Shown here: positions 1-7,739 of the stretch, piece by piece
Position numbering within the stretch: the stretch's first letter is position 1
How the letters are laid out: each line of letters begins with the position of its first letter
Notes under the pieces: generated by a model
Database searches by the model: none
What the model was told of the DNA's origin: nothing
The model's input: the letters and a program-made list of their open reading frames with translations, nothing else
Made by a program: the position numbers and the translations under genes
Origin: Euryarchaeota archaeon UBA91
Lineage (GTDB): Archaea; Thermoplasmatota; Poseidoniia; Poseidoniales; Poseidoniaceae
Direction: 5' to 3'
Assembly (NCBI GenBank): GCA_002499705.1
Contig: DAMU01000018.1
Location: 1 to 31,060 of the forward strand
Length of the DNA stretch: 31,060 nucleotides

Positions 1-32
1 GGGCTTACTCCCTACTCCCTCCACTCATCTCT

Positions 33-2915
33 TCAGTCTTCTAGAAGAACTGCTTCAAGTGGTCTCATGGAAACTGCAGAGGCTAATGCTATGCCGTCAC
101 CATGGTCAATCCAAGGCTCTTCGCCTCGAATAGCTGCCCGAAGAGAATGTTCAGCAGAAATGACTGACGGTAGTAAAAATGTACTCGTGATGAATGCAAA
201 GAAAATCAGCAGACACATGACGAGGAAAAAGTTCACCAGACCCGGGAATGCAGCAAAGCAACCTGCAGCAATTCCGGACATTGTCGTTACCGTCGTTTCA
301 AAGATAGTCTGTCCAGTTTTTTCTATAGACTTGGAGATACCTAAGGGGGTTTCACCTTCTTCACGAATTCTGTGCATGACGTGAATCGAATCATCAACTC
401 CAATTCCAAAGACAATGGTACCAATCATTGCCGTGAATATGTTGACATTGACATCGCCACTCTTCATCAGCAGTGGTTGCCATAGAATGACGACTGCGAC
501 TGGAATCATAGTGTAGATTCCTAATCGAGGTGAACGGAATACAATCGATAAAAGAATGGTGAGCACGAGCATTGTGATCAGAGTTGTCGAAGATTGGGCA
601 TCATGTATCCCCTCGTTGATGTCAAGAGAGACAGGTAGTCCACCCGTCAGTAAAGAGGTCGTTGTTTGACCATCGACTTCAGGTTCATTGAGGAGAAGAA
701 GGTCGATTTCGTCTCGTAATTCACCCGCTACATTGAGGTTCATGTATGGTTGAGTGACATAGACAATCGCCTTGGTCCCTTCTTCATTGAGTAACATTGA
801 GCGAACCTCGTCAGAAAGAGTGTCGAATACAACATTGACCATGTCTTTACGTAAACCTTGACGACCGTCTGTTCCCGTCAAGTCCAGACTGAGCCAAACA
901 TTACATTCGATAGGGTCATTACTGTCCCAGCAAGGGTCGTGCAGCAAATCCCACAGACTCCCTTCATACAACGTGACACCCTCGACCAGCGTGATGGTTG
1001 CTGGAATCGTTTTCAAGAATGTGATGATACTTGTCGTATTTGTTTCATCGACTTGATCGATTTTCATTTCGATGGCATCAATCGCATCCAATACTGGAAG
1101 ATCTCGAATATTGTCCGTTTTGTTCTGTTGGGCCTGCAGTGTTCGCTCTTCTGCATCAAAGATAAACAAGGATGTTTGACCCCCGCTAAAGGCTCGTGAG
1201 TAATTGGCAAGCATGTTCAGAGATTCGATGCCATCTGGCGCTTCTGATGAACCCGTAATTGGTTCATTCATCGTATCCCAATTTGAAACTCCAATGCCAG
1301 TGACCATAATTGCTGCAAAGAGAATCACTACAATTCCCATTACTGAGACAGGGAAATTGGAGACATTGGTGAGGAGATTTTTCACAAACGCAGGATTACT
1401 CCTTTTGTTAAATCGCAACATCCATGCCAAAGTTGGAACGAGAATTATACTGAATACGAGCGTGGAAAAAATCCCCAAGCATAACGTGATTCCAACCGAA
1501 CGAATTGGTGCTACAGAAACGATTTGAGGAGCGATGAGTACCGAAAATCCAACAATAGTGGTCAGTGCAGACAAAAAGACAGCTACGCCAGTTGAACGAG
1601 TCATTTCAAGAACACATTTACGGTAAAAATCAAGATCCCAAAGTTCTGGAACTTCTTCAGGAGGTTTTCCTTGCTTTCGTCTTCGCTCGTTTTCATCATG
1701 AGCTTTGTCAATTTCCTTTCGACGTACTTCCTCAATTCGATTGACCATATGCAGTGCATAGTCCACCCCCAAGCCAATAAGAATCGGGAAAGTTGCAATA
1801 ATCATTGGAGTCAATGTGATATCCATGAGCACAGAACTGCCAAATGTTACAGCAAGTGCCATGACAATTGGCGTGCCGGTAATCACAACGACTTTCAGCG
1901 AACGGTGAAGAAAAGTAATGACTAAAATAGTGATGATGACTGAAATTGGAAGAATTTTGAGTAAATCATCGTAAATAGAATTCGAGATGTCTTCAAGGAC
2001 TTTTGTAAGTCCAGTGACGGTCATGTTGGTATTTTGCATATCGCTTGAACGATTATCAATAACGTCTTGGAAATGTTGATGCAGGTGGCTAAAATCTCTG
2101 AAATTCGCCACACTAGGGTCATGGTGCATTCCAATGACAATCGCAGCAGTATCCCATATACCATCACCATCGAGGTCATTTGTTTTATTTCCGTCTCCAT
2201 CGCTGTCGAAACTGAGATCCATGTCATTGGTATCTTTGAAAAGGGCATCAAAACCGCCGTCAGATTCTTCAATAATCTGGTCAATGGTTTGTTGGTCAGG
2301 AATTGCATAAGCTCCTCCTCCAGGTAACAGGTCGCAATCCAAATCCAAAGGAATGCGAGTATTGATTCCGTGGATGCACAATGAATTGTTAAAACGCCCA
2401 TCTGCTGAATTGATTTCCTTGATGACTTGTGCAGGTGAAATAATCCAAAGAACGCCATCATCGCGTCCATGGTCGTCTTTACTGTAATCTATTCCTCTAC
2501 CAGTACTTCCTGCTCCGTTGACATTGTTATCATCCCCTTCAACCCAACTTATTTCATTCAAAAAGGCCTCATTCGTGATGTTTAACGTGTTGGCAGTATC
2601 AAAGGCATTGGGAGTTCGCACGTAGATAATAGCGATATCCGTCGACCATTCAGTACGCACTTCTTTGAGAAGGTCTGTTGAAGGAGCACCGTCGGGAAGA
2701 AATATTTCGACATCGTCATCGATTTGCTGCTGAAACGAAAGTCCCTGTTGGGCAAAAAAGGCAGCGACTATGACCAGTAGAATGACGACGGTCGCCGGTG
2801 AAGCAAGAATGCTGCTATACATTTGGTCGACACGTCGAGCCGTTATGTCGTTTGCTTGATTGCGGAATGATGAAAGCCGATTACGGACGTTCTCCCATTC
2901 CCCTCCCTTCTGCAT
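33..2915 (-). CDS. RND/MMPL-superfamily membrane exporter with an EF-hand-like loop
   Basis: A 960-residue inner-membrane protein of the RND superfamily (MMPL/HAE3-like), expected to export hydrophobic or lipid-like substrates using the ion gradient; the substrate is unknown. It shows the duplicated RND layout: one helix at about 39-57, an external domain of about 260 residues, then a helix bundle at about 320-500. The second half repeats this, with helices from about residue 785 on. The membrane motif GLGVDYALHM (381-390) in half one is matched by GIGVDDSIHV (837-846) in half two. The first external domain carries an acidic Asp/Gly run at 237-252, resembling EF-hand or thrombospondin type-3 calcium loops. 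The gene follows the GT2 gene by 72 bases on the same strand and may be cotranscribed. It is a paralogue of the RND gene at 12338. No clear Shine-Dalgarno precedes the ATG at 2915; Met32 is an alternative start. The family is secure, the substrate open. Confidence 0.9.
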   Translation of the reverse strand: MQKGGEWENVRNRLSSFRNQANDITARRVDQMYSSILASPATVVILLVIVAAFFAQQGLSFQQQIDDDVEIFLPDGAPSTDLLKEVRTEWSTDIAIIYVRTPNAFDTANTLNITNEAFLNEISWVEGDDNNVNGAGSTGRGIDYSKDDHGRDDGVLWIISPAQVIKEINSADGRFNNSLCIHGINTRIPLDLDCDLLPGGGAYAIPDQQTIDQIIEESDGGFDALFKDTNDMDLSFDSDGDGNKTNDLDGDGIWDTAAIVIGMHHDPSVANFRDFSHLHQHFQDVIDNRSSDMQNTNMTVTGLTKVLEDISNSIYDDLLKILPISVIITILVITFLHRSLKVVVITGTPIVMALAVTFGSSVLMDITLTPMIIATFPILIGLGVDYALHMVNRIEEVRRKEIDKAHDENERRRKQGKPPEEVPELWDLDFYRKCVLEMTRSTGVAVFLSALTTIVGFSVLIAPQIVSVAPIRSVGITLCLGIFSTLVFSIILVPTLAWMLRFNKRSNPAFVKNLLTNVSNFPVSVMGIVVILFAAIMVTGIGVSNWDTMNEPITGSSEAPDGIESLNMLANYSRAFSGGQTSLFIFDAEERTLQAQQNKTDNIRDLPVLDAIDAIEMKIDQVDETNTTSIITFLKTIPATITLVEGVTLYEGSLWDLLHDPCWDSNDPIECNVWLSLDLTGTDGRQGLRKDMVNVVFDTLSDEVRSMLLNEEGTKAIVYVTQPYMNLNVAGELRDEIDLLLLNEPEVDGQTTTSLLTGGLPVSLDINEGIHDAQSSTTLITMLVLTILLSIVFRSPRLGIYTMIPVAVVILWQPLLMKSGDVNVNIFTAMIGTIVFGIGVDDSIHVMHRIREEGETPLGISKSIEKTGQTIFETTVTTMSGIAAGCFAAFPGLVNFFLVMCLLIFFAFITSTFLLPSVISAEHSLRAAIRGEEPWIDHGDGIALASAVSMRPLEAVLLED

Positions 2916-2987
2916 GGTGATGCGATAGCGAGGTGGCCTTTGAATGATGCTCCGTATAGAGCCGTTGAGTCAAGGAAAAACACCGAT

Positions 2988-3974
2988 TCAATCAAGCCCA
3001 AATTCTCGAACAAGTAAGTGACGCAAAAACCCACGAGCACTCTGCAAAACCAAACCGGTCGCCATGAGTGAAAGTCCTAACACGCCAATCCAAATCGCTG
3101 AAAGACCAGGTCCTACGAAACTGTCGATATGCCCGGTTACACCTTGGGCAGTGTTCATTCCCATCGCTGCTCCAGTTGCGAGAAGGCCAGCGCCAGGCAA
3201 TCCAAGTACGAGCAGCGGCTTCTTCTGCGAGAGTGAAAGCATAGCCCACGTCAGCACAGTAAATCCATGAGATACTGCGGTGAAGTTCGAACCTTTGGGG
3301 ACGTCGTAGCGGATTACCGTTGGAACTTCAATGATTTTCAATTGTTTTTCTCGAGCATCTTCAAGCATTTCTAAGGAAAGTTCCATCCCTTCTGAATCAA
3401 AACGTAGACGTTCAAGTGCAATACGAGAAAAGGCTCTGAATCCAGATTGCGTGTCCTTGATTCCAAGGTCACTGGAAAGATTGCTCGCAGCCGTAATCAC
3501 TTTTATGCCGAGTCTGCGATAAGCAGGCATGTCTGTTCCGCTACCCCCTTCGACGAATCGTGAACCAATTGCGAAGTCAGCCTCTCCTGAAAGTATAGGT
3601 TTGAGCAGTTTAGGGATATCTGAAGAGCGATGCTGTCCATCACTGTCCAGAACAACTAAAGCGTCGACATCGAGGTCTTTTGCCTTGACGAACAAAGTTT
3701 TGAGAGCGCCTCCATAGCCACGATTCGTTCTGTGACGTATGACTGTAGCACCGCATGCTTCTGCAATACGGGCGCTTGAATCGGAAGAACCATCGTCGAT
3801 GCAAATAACCGCATCGACATAGCGTAAAGCGGTGGTTACAACCGTTCCAATAGTCTCTTCTTCGTTATACATCGGCATGCCTGCAACGATGAAACGTTTT
3901 GAAGATGTACCTATGTCTTCCACAATGCCACCCAAAACTTCGCGGTTTCCTGTCATATTTAGTAATATAGCCAT
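2988..3974 (-). CDS. GT2 glycosyltransferase, dolichyl-phosphate sugar synthase-like, membrane anchored
   Basis: A family-2 glycosyltransferase of the DPM1/DPG-synthase type, which moves a sugar from a nucleotide donor to a polyprenyl phosphate on the cytoplasmic face. Visible motifs: PMYNEEETIG (34-43), IDDGSSDSS (59-67), NRGYGGALKT (84-93), the DSD metal site (110-112), GSRFVEGG (137-144) and the acceptor-side DTQSGFRAF (174-182). Two hydrophobic helices follow at about 252-272 and 285-312, with a short basic tail, as in membrane-anchored members. The drawn start gives 328 residues. A second ATG at 3956 (322 residues) lies about 30 bases below an A/T-rich box at 3977-3992, which would fit a leaderless transcript, so the shorter form is quite possible. 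With the epimerase at 4500 it suggests glycan or glycolipid assembly. Family assignment is strong, sugar specificity unknown. Confidence 0.88.
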   Translation of the reverse strand: MAILLNMTGNREVLGGIVEDIGTSSKRFIVAGMPMYNEEETIGTVVTTALRYVDAVICIDDGSSDSSARIAEACGATVIRHRTNRGYGGALKTLFVKAKDLDVDALVVLDSDGQHRSSDIPKLLKPILSGEADFAIGSRFVEGGSGTDMPAYRRLGIKVITAASNLSSDLGIKDTQSGFRAFSRIALERLRFDSEGMELSLEMLEDAREKQLKIIEVPTVIRYDVPKGSNFTAVSHGFTVLTWAMLSLSQKKPLLVLGLPGAGLLATGAAMGMNTAQGVTGHIDSFVGPGLSAIWIGVLGLSLMATGLVLQSARGFLRHLLVREFGLD

Positions 3975-3976
3975 CG

Positions 3977-3992
3977 CAATATATTATTTAGA
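3977..3992 (-). promoter_or_regulatory. Possible archaeal TATA box for the GT2 gene
   Basis: On the minus strand this reads TAAATAATATATTG, the most A/T-rich stretch nearby. It lies 21-36 bases upstream of the ATG at 3956, about where an archaeal TATA box sits relative to the start of a leaderless mRNA. It is too close to the upstream ATG at 3974 to serve a transcript starting there. Inference from spacing only. Confidence 0.35.
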
Positions 3993-4008
3993 GAATTATG
4001 AGCTTTGG

Positions 4009-4064
4009 GCTTCTTCAAGGGTCGAAACCCCTGAAGAAGCGGCATCGTGTTTCTGTGAAACACG
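4009..4064 (-). terminator. Two tandem hairpins between the small ORF and the GT2 gene
   Basis: Hairpin one (4009-4040) pairs GCTTCTTCA with TGAAGAAGC, then has one mismatch and three more G-C pairs around a six-base loop. Hairpin two (4046-4064) pairs CGTGTTTC with GAAACACG around TGT. Both lie 3' of the minus-strand gene ending at 4086 and upstream of the presumed GT2 promoter. A 3'-end processing or termination role for the small gene is the simplest reading. Neither hairpin is followed by a T-run, so a different structured-RNA role is possible. Confidence 0.45.
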
Positions 4065-4085
4065 TCAAACATGACTGAAAAAGTA

Positions 4086-4340
4086 TCAATCTTGTAACTG
4101 AGTAACTGTTGTCACTGCACGCTCTCCATTGAGGACTTTCTCAAGAGCGTTGAGGGACATGACCAGAGGGACATAGGCTTGTCCATCGCTGGTAACATAG
4201 GTCGAACAATCCGAAAAAGCATCGGTATTGATCGAGATTTTCAAGGCTCCACCAGCGTTACTTTTACGGACATATCCGACCAGTATGTTTGTTGTTTCAT
4301 GTTCATTTTCAGGCATCTTTTTTTCATTATTTTTTGGCAT
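4086..4340 (-). CDS. Small conserved-looking protein of unknown function (84 aa)
   Basis: I do not recognise a named family. From the ATG at 4340 the product has 84 residues. It starts with a charged Lys/Glu/Asn segment, followed by a compact C-terminal part beginning ILVGYVRKSNAGGALKISIN and ending in a helix and a short strand (VLNGERAVTTVTQLQD). This looks like a small mixed alpha/beta domain without signal peptide or membrane helix. The reading frame stays open upstream to 4427, but the ATG at 4340 is preceded by GGTGGTGGAG at about the right distance, so I prefer that start. The gene is divergent from the epimerase at 4500, and the 159-base gap should hold both promoters. Coding status is supported by the ribosome-binding site and the regular protein-like sequence. 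No function can be given. Confidence 0.6.
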   Translation of the reverse strand: MPKNNEKKMPENEHETTNILVGYVRKSNAGGALKISINTDAFSDCSTYVTSDGQAYVPLVMSLNALEKVLNGERAVTTVTQLQD

Positions 4341-4499
4341 ATTTTTCAACTCCACCACCAAGAATTCACCTCGGCGGTATTCGTTAAGAATTCCATTAAC
4401 GGTTATCAAAGCCACTATGTTCATCAAGCATTCAACAGAGAGAGGAATAAATCATCAACATAACCAAAGGCTCATACATAGGCGTTTCTTGATTCAACC

Positions 4500-5462
4500 A
4501 TGCGAGCATTGGTGACTGGTGGTGCTGGGTTCATTGGCTCGCATTTGATTGACCGCTTAGTCGCCCGTGGAGATACAGTCGTAGCACTGGATAACCTTTC
4601 AAGCGGAAAATTAGACTTCATCCAAGGGCACCTTGATTCTGGTAAAGCAGTTCACATCCAAGGAGATATCACGGATTTTGACACCGTACTTTCTGCAATG
4701 GAAGGTATTGATTGCGTCTATCATCTTGCAGCGAACCCCGATATTCGACTCGGCACTCGAATTACGGACACCGACCTTAAACAAGGGACACTTGCGACCT
4801 ACAACATCGTAGAGTCAATGCGTCGATGTGACGTCAAGAAAATCGCTTTTGCCTCTTCTTCAGTTGTCTATGGGGAAGATGCCCCCCTGCCCACACCTGA
4901 AACACACGGCCCCTGTATGCCGATTTCCTTGTATGGTGCGAGTAAGCAAGCGGGTGAGGGTTTAATCAGCAGCTGGGTTGGAACCTTTGGATTGCAAGCA
5001 TGGATTTTCCGTTTTGCAAATATCATCGGTACACGAGGGACGCATGGGGTAATCTTTGATTTCATTCACAAACTCAAAGCCGACCCATCACGACTCGAAG
5101 TTCTTGGAAATGGACGTCAAGAGAAATCATACATGGAAGTCGAAGACTGCGTAAACGGTATTCTACATGTTATGCAGCATTCCAATGCCCCTCTCAACCT
5201 GTTTAATCTTGGTTCACATGACACGGCATCAGTTCGGCGAATTGCTGAAATTGTCGTTGAAGAAACTGGGTGCACCGGTGCATCAATCGAATACACAGGC
5301 GGTGACAGGGGCTGGGCAGGTGACATTCCAAGAGCCATGCTCGGGATTGATAAGATGATGTCAACAGGCTATGATGTCCGGTTTAACAGTGAAGACGCCA
5401 TCCGCCACACTGCAAAAGCACTTATTCAAGAAATTGGAATCGATAAGGAGATGAAAGAATGA
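4500..5462 (+). CDS. NAD-dependent epimerase/dehydratase (extended SDR, UDP-glucose 4-epimerase-like)
   Basis: An extended short-chain dehydrogenase/reductase acting on a nucleotide sugar, most like UDP-glucose 4-epimerase (GalE-type). The N-terminal Rossmann glycine motif GGAGFIGSH (7-15) binds NAD and is followed by the acidic DNLSSG (31-36). The catalytic site is complete, with the Ser cluster ASSSVVYGE (118-126) and YGASK (Tyr145, Lys149). The length of 320 residues is normal for the family. Its TGA overlaps the ATG of the next gene in ATGA at 5459-5462, so it is translationally coupled to the redox genes that follow. Together with the nearby GT2 gene it probably supplies sugar precursors for envelope glycans. 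Exact specificity (4-epimerase or dehydratase) cannot be read from sequence alone. Confidence 0.88.
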   Translation: MRALVTGGAGFIGSHLIDRLVARGDTVVALDNLSSGKLDFIQGHLDSGKAVHIQGDITDFDTVLSAMEGIDCVYHLAANPDIRLGTRITDTDLKQGTLATYNIVESMRRCDVKKIAFASSSVVYGEDAPLPTPETHGPCMPISLYGASKQAGEGLISSWVGTFGLQAWIFRFANIIGTRGTHGVIFDFIHKLKADPSRLEVLGNGRQEKSYMEVEDCVNGILHVMQHSNAPLNLFNLGSHDTASVRRIAEIVVEETGCTGASIEYTGGDRGWAGDIPRAMLGIDKMMSTGYDVRFNSEDAIRHTAKALIQEIGIDKEMKE

Positions 5463-6142
5463 AGTATACCTACGATGATGAAGCAGATGCACGAACGACA
5501 GCAATGATCAGAGTGATGGCTCTTTTCTTTGTTGGCATTATGATTATTGCAGCCACAACCAGTCCAGTTGCCACGGGTACCAAAGAGGGAGAACGTGCTC
5601 CTGCTCTCGAAGGTAAATACTACAACGGCAGTGGCTGGTTCGATTTTGATTTAGAATCCTATTGGGACCCACTTTGGGTCGAAGGAGACATCACAGGCCA
5701 GTGGGTTGCACTCGAATTCATGGATACCGATTGCCCATATTGTGTTCAATCTGCAGAAGACATCTCCGTTGACTCGAATGACTTTGGAAGCAGCGACTCT
5801 GGCTGGGATGGAGCAATTGTCAACTTTATTGCAAGCGTTGCCGAACTGAATATCGAAGGCCATGATTCAAGCAGGTCTGAAATAACCGCTTTCCGTAACA
5901 AGATTGCCGACTCGGGTGAGAGTTGTGCCAATATTGACTGTGGTTCTCGACCGGGTGGAGCCCACAACTTCCCATACATTGACGACTTAGACCTTGAAAA
6001 CATGCAAAAGTGGAAGGTCTCAGGCACTCCGAGTTACTACCTCATTCAACCGAATGGCATAATCGCTTGGAGTTCAGCAGAGAATCAAGGTGAAGAACTT
6101 CGTGATGCCATCCTTACACTGGTGCCTCGGGAGAGTGCTTGA
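5459..6142 (+). CDS. Membrane-anchored thioredoxin-fold protein with CPYC site
   Basis: A 227-residue extracytoplasmic thioredoxin-fold protein. A single hydrophobic helix (about 17-36) acts as signal or anchor and places the rest outside the membrane. The redox motif DCPYC (91-95; Cys92 and Cys95) and the cis-proline segment SGTPSYYLI (188-196) are both present, with extra cysteines at 156 and 161 in an insertion. CPYC is the motif of glutaredoxins, and CPxC motifs are common in DsbA-like oxidants, so a thiol:disulfide exchange role is well supported while direction is not. The stop touches the start of the VKOR gene (TGAATG at 6140-6145). VKOR would be the natural partner to reoxidise it, making a disulfide-forming pair for secreted proteins. 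Start choice is fixed by the ATGA overlap with the epimerase gene. Confidence 0.85.
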   Translation: MKYTYDDEADARTTAMIRVMALFFVGIMIIAATTSPVATGTKEGERAPALEGKYYNGSGWFDFDLESYWDPLWVEGDITGQWVALEFMDTDCPYCVQSAEDISVDSNDFGSSDSGWDGAIVNFIASVAELNIEGHDSSRSEITAFRNKIADSGESCANIDCGSRPGGAHNFPYIDDLDLENMQKWKVSGTPSYYLIQPNGIIAWSSAENQGEELRDAILTLVPRESA

Positions 6143-6736
6143 ATGGACGCAAATATTCAATTGATGTTGTATTTGGTTCCTACCGTTGTAGGTTTACTTT
6201 TGGTACTTCCACTTGGTCGTTCAATCGTAACGCCTTTCACTGAACGATATACCTCACTCGCTACCGAGCGAGGACGAATCTTCTTCGGTCTTATTTTAAC
6301 ATGCATTGCTGGTGCCGCTGTCTCATTTCAAACGCTGTGGATCTCTTCCAAAATCAGTGAAGCCGGTGGCGAGTTTTGTTCCGCAGGTGGTGTCTTTTCA
6401 TGCGATGACGTCATTGGTAATACCGACTACAATGTCGACCCAATTTTCGGGCTTCCTTGGGGCGGAATAGGCGCAGTTGTTTTCTGTATCTTGTTGTATT
6501 TTGCTTACTCATCATTCAAAGAGCCGAATGCAGACTGGGTTTCAATGCATCTGAAATTAGGGGTTTTGGTTACCTTTTCTGGTTTCTTCGTTATTGCATT
6601 GCTCGTATATTACGAAATTCAAATGGAAAAGATTTGCCAATACTGTTCGACAGCTCATCTTGCCAATATCGCTGCATTCATTGGTTTCTTCCGATTGGTG
6701 AGAATGAACGATTCCGATACATGGAACGATTCCTGA
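6143..6736 (+). CDS. Vitamin K epoxide reductase (VKOR) family membrane oxidase
   Basis: A 197-residue integral membrane protein with about five helices, matching the VKOR family. These enzymes pass electrons from an extracytoplasmic thioredoxin-like partner to quinones and so drive disulfide formation. All four diagnostic cysteines are present with family spacing. The loop pair is Cys79 and Cys87 (FCSAGGVFSC, eight residues apart, as in Cys43/Cys51 of human VKOR). The catalytic CQYC pair is Cys165 and Cys168, near the start of the last helix. The GLPWGGIGA segment (103-111) fits the conserved helix-loop after the first cysteine pair. The gene starts directly at the stop of the CPYC thioredoxin gene, an arrangement matching the VKOR-thioredoxin pairs and fusions known in bacteria. 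Length and topology are normal for stand-alone prokaryotic VKOR. Confidence 0.9.
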   Translation: MDANIQLMLYLVPTVVGLLLVLPLGRSIVTPFTERYTSLATERGRIFFGLILTCIAGAAVSFQTLWISSKISEAGGEFCSAGGVFSCDDVIGNTDYNVDPIFGLPWGGIGAVVFCILLYFAYSSFKEPNADWVSMHLKLGVLVTFSGFFVIALLVYYEIQMEKICQYCSTAHLANIAAFIGFFRLVRMNDSDTWNDS

Positions 6737-6747
6737 ATGGTGGTTAA

Positions 6748-7359
6748 ATGAACCGTGAAACAACATTTTGGTCGGTTTTCACTGCACTTGCACTTGCCGC
6801 ACTTCTTGCACTTTATGCTCAAGAACAAGGTTTCTTTGAGACAGATAACGACCAAACCTCACCTGGAGAGAATGAAACCTCTTCTCCTGCTCAAAACGCA
6901 TCTGTGACTCCAAATTCGACAGCCGATTCACCAGACCCGTTGGCACTCGAATGTCTTGACCACAGTGGGCTTGCTCGTCATGACCATGTCACACTGGAAA
7001 TTTTCATCGACGGCAATCCATACACCATTGAATCGTCAATCGGTATTCAAACTGACATTTGCAACGGTAATGAAAATTACATGCATACCATCCACACGCA
7101 TGATGATACGGGTAGGCTGCATGTGGAATTGAACGAAGCAGGAGACATTTCACTCGGTGTATTCTTTGACATATGGGGTCACCACTTTGATTCAACAGGC
7201 ATTTTTGATTACAGAACTAATGATACCCATGAGATGGCTATGTATGTCCACGCTTCGAATGAAAATGCTACGGAAGAGAACCGTGTAGATTCATTTGACG
7301 ACTATCTTATCCAAAACGGTGAAGTCATCGAAGTTCATTACCGTCCAAAAATCGCTTAA
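6748..7359 (+). CDS. Anchored extracytoplasmic His-rich protein, possible metal-binding domain
   Basis: A 203-residue protein with an N-terminal membrane helix (about 7-24), a Ser/Thr/Asn/Pro-rich linker (about 33-63) and a compact external domain. The domain contains a strand-rich start (VTLEIFIDGNPYTI, 81-94), the His cluster MHTIHTHDDTGRLHVE (112-127), then LGVFFDIWG (136-144). I recall this HxxHTHD...G..HVE...LG.FF..WG pattern from unnamed secreted proteins in bacteria and archaea, but cannot name the family. The histidines suggest a metal site; this is inference. Cys69 and Cys105 could form a disulfide, which would fit the position directly after VKOR and the thioredoxin. GGTGG six bases before the ATG supports the start. 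The stop overlaps the stop of the convergent gene (TTAA at 7356-7359). Confidence 0.75.
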   Translation: MNRETTFWSVFTALALAALLALYAQEQGFFETDNDQTSPGENETSSPAQNASVTPNSTADSPDPLALECLDHSGLARHDHVTLEIFIDGNPYTIESSIGIQTDICNGNENYMHTIHTHDDTGRLHVELNEAGDISLGVFFDIWGHHFDSTGIFDYRTNDTHEMAMYVHASNENATEENRVDSFDDYLIQNGEVIEVHYRPKIA

Positions 7360-7739
7360 GGCGTAAAGCAACCTTCGAAGAATGCTGGTTCAGAAGTGAC
7401 TTGAATTTCTTCCATCCTGTGCACGGTAACGTCGATTCTCTCATTTTCGACGTATGTCTTTCGCAATTCGTGTAGCAAACTTCTTTGCACATCTGCAAGA
7501 TCTTCACCATACAATATGTTGAGATGGTGATTTTCTTCTCCATCCACCAATACGGTGTATTCTACAGCCCACTCTTTGAGTGGATGCCTTTCGTCCCAGG
7601 TTACATCTTCCCATGTTTCTGCCATTGTATATACATTGGCGGGGTGGCTTATCAATACTGCGCCCCCTTGCTTCAATATTTTTCCGTATTGTGGCATTTT
7701 TATTCCGTTTCCAGGAGCATTGAGGTGTAAATCATTCAA
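7356..7739 (-). CDS. Uncharacterised cytoplasmic protein (up to 127 aa)
   Basis: I do not recognise the family. The product is soluble, acidic and without signal peptide. A glycine-rich start (APGNGIKMPQYGK) precedes GGAVLISHPANVY (25-37) and alternating strands and helices, ending in FFEGCF. The start is uncertain. A TTG at 7739 overlaps the stop of the upstream thioredoxin-like gene (TTGA on the minus strand) and would couple the two genes. The first ATG is at 7697 and gives 113 residues. The residues between the two starts look protein-like, so I draw the longer form. The 3' end overlaps the convergent His-rich gene by four bases. Its place after a CPTC thioredoxin-like gene suggests a link with envelope redox, but nothing in the sequence itself shows that. 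Confidence 0.65.
   Translation of the reverse strand: MNDLHLNAPGNGIKMPQYGKILKQGGAVLISHPANVYTMAETWEDVTWDERHPLKEWAVEYTVLVDGEENHHLNILYGEDLADVQRSLLHELRKTYVENERIDVTVHRMEEIQVTSEPAFFEGCFTP

Noticed and set aside
2021..2470. A 149-codon minus-strand frame inside the first RND gene
   Set aside because: Out-of-phase shadow of the exporter, which covers the stretch with its external domain.
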